Shown here: in pieces, positions 58,416 to 64,000 of the stretch
Layout of the letters: every line of letters starts with the position of its first letter
Position numbering within the stretch: the stretch's first letter is position 1
Assembly (NCBI RefSeq): GCF_000314735.2
Contig: NZ_KB375270.1
Span: 3,348,001-3,412,000, forward strand
Length of the DNA: 64,000 nt
DNA from: Afipia felis ATCC 53690
GTDB taxonomy: Bacteria > Pseudomonadota > Alphaproteobacteria > Rhizobiales > Xanthobacteraceae
Direction of reading: 5' to 3'
Position numbers and translations under genes: made by a program
The notes under the pieces: model-generated
Database searches by the model: none
What the model saw: the letters and a program-made list of their open reading frames with translations, nothing else
Told to the model about the DNA's origin: nothing

Positions 58416-59495
58416 ATGCCGCACTATAAAATCCTCATCCTCGGCGCGTCCTATGGATCGCTACTTGCCTCCAAACTTCTGTTCGGCGGCCATTCCGTCA
58501 CGTTGGTCTGCCTGCCCGCGGAGGCTGACCTCATCAACAGCGAAGGCTTCCGCGTGCGGATGCCCATCCGTGGCCGTGAGCAGCCGGTGCTGATCGATTC
58601 GCGCGAATTGCCCGGCAAGGTCTTCGCCGTGAGTGCGGCGGATGCGAATCCGGCAGATTTCGATCTGATTGGGCTTGCAATGCAGGAGCCGCAATATGGC
58701 TCGCCCGGCGTGCGCGAACTGCTTGAGCGTATCGCGAAGTCACGCGTACCCTGCATGTCGATCATGAACATGCCGCCGCTGCCCTACATCGCGCGTCTGC
58801 CGGGCATTGATGCGAGCGCGGCGAAAGCCGCATACACCGATCCGTCGGTCTGGAGTGCATTCGATCCCGGCGCGCTGACCTTGTGCAGCCCCGACCCGCA
58901 GGCGATCCGTCCGCCGGAGGAAAAGGTCAACTTCCTTCATGTCACGTTACCGACCAATTTCAAGGTCGCGCGTTTCGATAGTGAAGACAGCAACGCCATC
59001 CTGCGCCAGCTTGAGCAGGATATCGATGCGATCCGCATGGAGACACCGGAAGGTAAGACCGAAGTGCCGGTGAAGCTGCGCTTCCACGATTCGCTGTTCG
59101 TGCCGCTGGCGAAATGGCCGATGCTGCTCGCGGGCAACTATCGCTGCGTGACGGCGGGTGGCATGCGCACCGCGCAGGAGGCGGTGCACTCCGATCTGAC
59201 GGAGTCGCGCGCGGTGTATGAGTTCGTGATCGATGTTTGCATCGCGCTCGGCGCCAAACGTGAGGATCTCGTGCCGTTCGACAAATATGCCGCGGCAGCC
59301 AAAAGCCTTGCACGCCCGGCTTCGGTGGCACGGGCGCTGACCAATGGTGCGCCGAATGTCGAACGCGCTGACAAGCTCGTGCAGTTGCTGGCGCAGCAGA
59401 AGGGCATGAGTCATCCGGTGGTCGACCAGATTGTCGCGCTGGTGGACCGTCGGCTTGAAGTCAATCGGAAGAAAATGAAATCTGCGGCTGCCTGA
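58416..59495 (+). CDS. Ketopantoate-reductase-like NAD(P)-binding protein
   Basis: A 359-residue protein beginning with a Rossmann motif of the ApbA/PanE type (ILILGASYGSLLASKLLFGG), with GASYGS in place of GxGxxG. A helical C-terminal half follows. It is longer than true PanE (about 300) and I cannot identify the catalytic Lys/Glu pair with certainty, so a dehydrogenase for another 2-oxo acid or an opine-like substrate is possible. It has its own upstream gap after the MFS terminator and no operator match. A hairpin (59482-59506) overlaps the stop codon. Confidence 0.68.
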   Translation: MPHYKILILGASYGSLLASKLLFGGHSVTLVCLPAEADLINSEGFRVRMPIRGREQPVLIDSRELPGKVFAVSAADANPADFDLIGLAMQEPQYGSPGVRELLERIAKSRVPCMSIMNMPPLPYIARLPGIDASAAKAAYTDPSVWSAFDPGALTLCSPDPQAIRPPEEKVNFLHVTLPTNFKVARFDSEDSNAILRQLEQDIDAIRMETPEGKTEVPVKLRFHDSLFVPLAKWPMLLAGNYRCVTAGGMRTAQEAVHSDLTESRAVYEFVIDVCIALGAKREDLVPFDKYAAAAKSLARPASVARALTNGAPNVERADKLVQLLAQQKGMSHPVVDQIVALVDRRLEVNRKKMKSAAA

Positions 59496-60014
59496 GGCGG
59501 CCGCAGTTCCGCTCAGGTCCTCAAGGACCTTCGCTCACCTGAAGGCAGGTCAACAAGGCGCAGATCGAAACTGGAGACCGAAATGGCGTTAATCGGTTCG
59601 TCTTCGCAGCTGGCATGATTTGCTTAGTCCAAATAGCGTCTTACGGTAACAGACTTCAATAATTTCAATGATCTGGCCGAGATTACTAACCGGGGGATCA
59701 GAGGTTCGAATCCTCTCGTGCGCGCCATTTGCATTTAAAACTTGTGAAGCCGGAATGAACTCCTTCCGGCTGGCCAGGACCGCTCCTTCGGGGACGCCTT
59801 TGCCGTCATCTATCGCGTTGTCCCCCGGGGCATCACCCTCCGCTAAACGCCGACGTGGACCGCAAACACCATCGCACTTTGCCGAAAGTGCATAGCGCGG
59901 ACGACGCGACAAAGCCGAAATATATCAAGGAATAATGTTGTCGGCTCATGCTGTCGCAAGAGCGCGGGTGCAGCGACTTTCGGGTCGACAAGTGAAGGCA
60001 ATGGTGAGCTTGCA
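59496..60014. other. Intergenic region with a tRNA remnant
   Basis: 519 bp without a supportable gene. It contains the tRNA 3'-end copy at 59692-59730. A 107-codon minus-strand frame here contains HERIRTSDPPVS, the familiar false translation of a tRNA T-arm, and is not a gene. The remainder leads into the RND operon. Confidence 0.6.
59692..59730 (+). repeat. Right direct repeat: tRNA 3'-end remnant, candidate att site
   Basis: It reads as a T arm (AGAGG-TTCGAAT-CCTCT), an acceptor 3' strand (CGTGCGC), GCCA and TTT, without the 5' half of a tRNA. It aligns with 49654-49691. The perfect T stem and different acceptor strand suggest it came with the element from a related tRNA-Arg gene. Confidence 0.62.
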
Positions 60015-61127
60015 ATGCGCGTTGCGATTTTTGCCTTGTTCGTGGCTGGCGGACTTACCTTGCCCTCTTACGCGGAACAGGCAGCCACAGCCGTTCCGGT
60101 CGGCGTCGTTAAGGCTGAGCTGAAGTCGGTGGGCACGACGCTCGACTTCGTGGGGCGCGTCGAGGCGATCAACCGGGTCGAAATCAAGGCGCGGGTAACG
60201 GGCTTTCTGGAAGCGGTCTTGTTCAAGGAAGGCGACCTGATCAAGGAGGGTGCGCCCCTCTACCGCATCGAAAAAGGGCTATTCCAGGCTGCTGTCGAGC
60301 AGGCGACAGGAGCGCTTGAGCGTAGCAAGGCGGCCAAGGCGCTCAGTGATTTGCAGCTCCAGCGTGCCCAGGAATTGCTCGACAGGAATGTCGGCACGGT
60401 GGTGGCCCGCGATCAGCAGAAGGCAGCAGTCGATCAGGCTGCGGGAGCCATGCTGACCGATGAGGCCACCCTTGCGACGGCCAATATCAATCTCGGCTAC
60501 ACCGATATCACCTCGCCGATCACGGGCAAGGTCAGCAAGACAAACGTGACCAAAGGCAATCTCGTTGGGCCGGATACCGGCACGCTGACGATGATCGTCA
60601 GTCAAGATCCCATGTATGTGACCTTCCCCGTAAGTCAGCGTGATTTCCTGAAGGCGCGCCAGAGCGGGACTAAACTCGACGTCGGCGCCATCAAGGCCCA
60701 ACTCCGCTTCGCCGACGGAACGATCTACGAGCACCCGGGGCGGATCAACTTCATCGATGTGACGGTCGATCGCGCCACCGATACGGTGCTGGCGCGCGCG
60801 ACTTTTCCCAATCCCGATTTTAGCCTCATCGACGGTCAGTTCGTGCAGGTGCAGATTGATCTGCAAGGCAACAATGCAAAAGACCGAGTCGAAGTGCCGC
60901 AGACCGCTCTGATCGCAGACCAGCAGGGTGTCTATGTGTTCGTGGTCGAGGACGGCAAGGCGGTGGTCAAGCGTGTTAAGCCCCTAAGGGGGGCTGGCAC
61001 CAACGTCATTCTGGACTCCGGACTCAACGGCGGCGAGGAGGTCATAGTCCAGGGCCTCCAGGGCGTGCGTCCAGGTGCGCCGGTGCGCGCCACCCCGATT
61101 CAGCCGGCTCTCAACCAAAGAGGCTGA
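60015..61127 (+). CDS. RND efflux periplasmic adaptor (membrane fusion protein)
   Basis: A 370-residue adaptor. The signal peptide ends near LPSYA; there is no lipobox cysteine, unlike AcrA/MexA, so it is probably soluble or held by protein contacts. The lipoyl half-motifs ([35 protein letters not shown]), an alpha hairpin ([20 protein letters not shown]) and beta-barrel domains are present. GGTGAG lies upstream of the ATG at 60015. It is followed 4 nt later by the pump gene. Confidence 0.92.
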   Translation: MRVAIFALFVAGGLTLPSYAEQAATAVPVGVVKAELKSVGTTLDFVGRVEAINRVEIKARVTGFLEAVLFKEGDLIKEGAPLYRIEKGLFQAAVEQATGALERSKAAKALSDLQLQRAQELLDRNVGTVVARDQQKAAVDQAAGAMLTDEATLATANINLGYTDITSPITGKVSKTNVTKGNLVGPDTGTLTMIVSQDPMYVTFPVSQRDFLKARQSGTKLDVGAIKAQLRFADGTIYEHPGRINFIDVTVDRATDTVLARATFPNPDFSLIDGQFVQVQIDLQGNNAKDRVEVPQTALIADQQGVYVFVVEDGKAVVKRVKPLRGAGTNVILDSGLNGGEEVIVQGLQGVRPGAPVRATPIQPALNQRG

Positions 61128-61131
61128 GACC

Positions 61132-64000
61132 ATGCTGTCCGCCATTTTCGTCGACCGGCCACGGCTAGCCATCGTCATCGCTATCGTTACGACGATCGCC
61201 GGCGCGCTGGCGCTCTATGCGATTCCCATCGCGCAATACCCTGACATTGTGCCTCCGCAAGTATCGGTTACGACGTTCTATCCCGGTGCTAACAGCGCTG
61301 TAGTCGACCAGACGGTTGCCCAACCGATCGAAGCGCAAGTCGTCGGCGTCGACAAGATGATATATATGAAGAGTGTCAGCGGCGATGATGGCAGCTACAC
61401 GCTCACTGTCTCGTTCGAACTCGGCACCAATCCCGACATCAACACCGTCAACGTGAACAACCGGGTACAGGTCGCGCTCTCCGGCTTGCCGGAGACCGTG
61501 CAGCGCCAGGGCGTCACGGTGAAGAAAAAGTCGTCCGCCTTGCTCGGTGTGATCGCGCTCTACTCGCCGAAGCACACGCATGACTCACTGTTCCTGTCCA
61601 ATTACGTCACCATCAACATGCTCGACGCGATCAAGAGCACGCCCGGTGTCGGTGATGCGAGTCTGTGGGGGCCGCAGGACTATTCGATGCGCGCTTGGGT
61701 GCGGACCGATCGGTTGACCGGCCTCAATCTGACGACCGGCGACATCGTCAACGCAATCAAGGCCCAGAATTTCCAGGCAGCGGTCGGACGGATCGGCGCG
61801 CGGCCGATCTCGAACGATCAGCAGCTCCAACTCAACATTCAGACAAAGGGCCGTCTAACCTCGAAGACAGAATTCGAGAACATCGTCATACGTACTAATC
61901 CAGACGGATCGATACTTCGGCTCGGCGACGTGGCGCGGATCGAGTTGGGCGCGGCAAATGTCGACCGCGAAACTCGCTTTAACGGTGGACCGGCCGCGGC
62001 CATCGCGATGTACCAGAGTCCCGGCGCAAACGCGATCACCACGCTAAAAGAGGTGCGAGCCAAGATCGAGGAACTGCAGAAGCGCTTCCCTGAGGATCTC
62101 GCCTGGAAAGTCACTTACGATCCCACGGTATTCGTAACCGATACAATTCATGAGGTGCTGAAGACGCTGTTCGAGGCATTCATCCTCGTTGTAATCGTTG
62201 TCTACCTGTTCCTCGGCAGTATACGCGCGACCCTTATTCCGACCATCGCCGTTCCGGTCAGTCTGATCGGCACCTTCATCGTGTTGCTTGCCGTCGGCTA
62301 TTCGGCAAACTCGGTGTCGCTGCTTGCCGTCGTGCTTGCCATCGGCATTGTCGTCGACGACGCTATTGTTGTCGTTGAGAACGTCGAGCGCGTGATGGAG
62401 GAACATCCGGAGCTCTCACCCGCCGACGCAACCAAGCGCGCCATGGCGGAGATTACTGCGCCGATCGTCGCCATCACCCTGGTGCTACTCTCGGTGTTCG
62501 TGCCGGTGGCTTTTATCCCCGGTATTTCCGGCGAGTTGTTCCGCCAGTTTGCCGTCACTGTCGCGGTTTCGATGTTCTTGTCGGCCATCAATGCGCTCAC
62601 GCTATCGCCGGCGTTGGCGGCTGTGTTGTTGCGGCCGCATCACGGGCCGCGGCGCGGCCCAATCGGCTATGTGATGCGTGGGATCGACCGCGTCCGGGAT
62701 CTCTACGGCGCAGCGGTGGCTCGCCTCGTGCGGCTGTCGATCATCGGGCTCGTCATGGTCGCGGTTGCCGGTGCGGGTGTGTTCGGTCTAGCGAAAATTA
62801 CGCCCACCGGCTTCCTGCCGGAGGATGATCAGGGCGCGCTTTTTGTGGTCGTCCAGTTGCCGGGCGGTTCGTCTGTCTCGCGGACCGCTAATGTGATTCA
62901 GCAGGCGGAGGCGATCCTCAAAAAGGACCCGGCGGTTGCCGACTACACCTCAGTCGTCGGTTTGAACTTCATCGACAATTATTCTGCGTCTAACGCTGGG
63001 TTCATCGTGGTGACGCTCAAATCCTTCGATGAGCGCAAGAAGGATCGAACGCTCGGCGTATCGGCGCTGATTCCGCGACTCGGCGCTGAATTTCGTCAGA
63101 TCAGCGATGGCACGGTGGTCCCCCTGGCACCGCCTCCAATCATCGGGCTCGGTACAGGCGGCGGGTTCACCTATGTGCTGAAGGACCTGCGTGGTGGCGA
63201 CCCGGGAGCGTTGGCACAGGCGGTGCGTGGTTTGGTTGTGGCGGCGAACCAGGATCCGCAATTGAGGCGCGTGTTCACCACCTTCTCGGCCACCAACCCG
63301 TCAATTTACCTCGATATCGACCGCGACAAGGTGCAAATTCTCGGCGTGCAGCTCAATGATGTGTTTCAGGCGCTGCAGACGTCGCTCGGCGGTTTTTATG
63401 TGAACGACATCAATCTGTTCGGTCGCCGGTGGCAGGTCAATGTTCAGGCCGAGGCATCCGATCGGGCAAGCATCGACGATATCTATCGCATCAACGTCAG
63501 GAACGCTGAAGGCAAGATGATTCCCATGCGCAGCCTGGCAGAGGCGCGTATCGTGGTCGGACCGCCAGCGCTGATCCGTTACAACAATCTCCGCGCCGTC
63601 ACCATCCAAGGCAGTCCGGCTGCCAACGTCTCGTCTGGACAGGCGCTGAATGCGATGGAATCCGTGGCTGCCAAGACGTTGCCTGATGGCTACGCCGGAG
63701 AATGGACCGACACCGCTTTCCAGGAGAAACGCGCGGAGGGTAAAACCGGATTGATCCTCGGATTTGCGGTGCTCTTCGCCTACCTGTTCCTGGTTGGACT
63801 GTACGAAAGCTGGACGATTCCTGTACCGGTGTTGCTGTCGGTTTCAATCGGCGTCCTTGGGTCATTCATCGCCATGGTTTTGAGCGGCCTTACTCTCGAT
63901 CTCTATGCCCAGATTGGTATGGTCGTGCTGATCGGCCTCGCCGCCAAGAACGGCATCCTGATCGTCGAATTTGCCAAGGAGCAACGCGAGAAGGGTGTGC
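61132..64000 (+). CDS. RND multidrug efflux pump, inner-membrane subunit, 3' end outside window
   Basis: AcrB/MexF-type proton-driven pump, over 950 residues seen. N-terminal [20 protein letters not shown] and [20 protein letters not shown] are present. The paired proton-relay aspartates are in [20 protein letters not shown], and the relay lysine is in [14 protein letters not shown] near the window edge. The sequence is intact to base 64000. It forms an operon with the adaptor. No outer-membrane factor or regulator is visible; they may lie beyond the edge. Confidence 0.94.
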   Translation, partial: MLSAIFVDRPRLAIVIAIVTTIAGALALYAIPIAQYPDIVPPQVSVTTFYPGANSAVVDQTVAQPIEAQVVGVDKMIYMKSVSGDDGSYTLTVSFELGTNPDINTVNVNNRVQVALSGLPETVQRQGVTVKKKSSALLGVIALYSPKHTHDSLFLSNYVTINMLDAIKSTPGVGDASLWGPQDYSMRAWVRTDRLTGLNLTTGDIVNAIKAQNFQAAVGRIGARPISNDQQLQLNIQTKGRLTSKTEFENIVIRTNPDGSILRLGDVARIELGAANVDRETRFNGGPAAAIAMYQSPGANAITTLKEVRAKIEELQKRFPEDLAWKVTYDPTVFVTDTIHEVLKTLFEAFILVVIVVYLFLGSIRATLIPTIAVPVSLIGTFIVLLAVGYSANSVSLLAVVLAIGIVVDDAIVVVENVERVMEEHPELSPADATKRAMAEITAPIVAITLVLLSVFVPVAFIPGISGELFRQFAVTVAVSMFLSAINALTLSPALAAVLLRPHHGPRRGPIGYVMRGIDRVRDLYGAAVARLVRLSIIGLVMVAVAGAGVFGLAKITPTGFLPEDDQGALFVVVQLPGGSSVSRTANVIQQAEAILKKDPAVADYTSVVGLNFIDNYSASNAGFIVVTLKSFDERKKDRTLGVSALIPRLGAEFRQISDGTVVPLAPPPIIGLGTGGGFTYVLKDLRGGDPGALAQAVRGLVVAANQDPQLRRVFTTFSATNPSIYLDIDRDKVQILGVQLNDVFQALQTSLGGFYVNDINLFGRRWQVNVQAEASDRASIDDIYRINVRNAEGKMIPMRSLAEARIVVGPPALIRYNNLRAVTIQGSPAANVSSGQALNAMESVAAKTLPDGYAGEWTDTAFQEKRAEGKTGLILGFAVLFAYLFLVGLYESWTIPVPVLLSVSIGVLGSFIAMVLSGLTLDLYAQIGMVVLIGLAAKNGILIVEFAKEQREKGV

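Noticed and set aside
49692-59691. Integrase, transposase or phage genes in the tRNA-bracketed segment
   Set aside because: No reading frame in this span resembles a tyrosine or serine recombinase or a transposase.
59589-59912. A 107-codon minus-strand frame containing HERIRTSDPPVS
   Set aside because: This peptide is the well-known false translation of a tRNA T-arm; the sequence is the tRNA remnant.

Overview
The window is high-GC bacterial chromosome. It most likely comes from an alphaproteobacterium of the order Hyphomicrobiales, in the Bradyrhizobium/Afipia/Nitrobacter group. This rests on the chvI-chvG-hprK-manX-ptsH block with a truncated HprK, ATP-type pckA beside it, the rpmH-rnpA-yidC-engB-argB and dapD-dapE blocks, a DUF2865 secreted protein, and dispersed intergenic repeats whose translation reads CERSEAIR. 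The species assignment is inference.

Layout. 1-9.5 kb: a partial murein endopeptidase (mepA), a secreted lipase-like hydrolase, a DUF1508 protein, lepA, and then the regulatory PTS and two-component block (ptsH, manX, hprK, chvG, chvI), followed by a haem-utilisation/PNPOx-like gene. 9.5-20.3 kb: pckA, two hypothetical proteins, a NhaD-type antiporter, pyrE, a LysE exporter, polA (its proofreading site looks destroyed), a small cysteine-containing membrane protein and an acyltransferase-3 protein. 20.4-31.5 kb: ugd, hrpB, a retropepsin-like protease, a DUF938 methyltransferase, a phosphomannomutase/phosphoglucomutase, LysR plus YeiH, an Lrp regulator with palindromic operators, a PfkB-type sugar kinase and a HIT protein. 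31.7-49.5 kb: SRP RNA, dnaX-ybaB-recR, ampG, rmuC, def-fmt-truA, a nucleosidase, dapE/dapD (dapD has an elaborate hairpin leader), a HAD nucleotidase, argB, DUF423, engB, yidC, rnpA, rpmH and a histidine kinase.

49.6-59.7 kb looks like an accessory island. It begins at an intact tRNA-Arg(ACG) and ends at a second, degenerate copy of a tRNA 3' end. No integrase is visible. It carries tex, a TenA-family gene, and a compact catabolic-looking cluster: a flavin/2Fe-2S reductase, an XRE-cupin regulator, a small cupin enzyme, a DJ-1/PfpI protein, an MHS-type transporter and a ketopantoate-reductase-like protein. Three 17-bp sites fitting GTWTC-N7-GAWAC, plus a looser fourth, lie just upstream of the reductase, cupin, DJ-1 and transporter genes. 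They look like the operator of the XRE-cupin regulator. Beside the first site is a 14-codon fossil with a strong ribosome site that resembles the start of a hydantoinase/5-oxoprolinase gene, which may point to the cluster's original substrate class.

60-64 kb: an RND efflux operon (membrane fusion protein, then the inner-membrane pump, which runs off the window).
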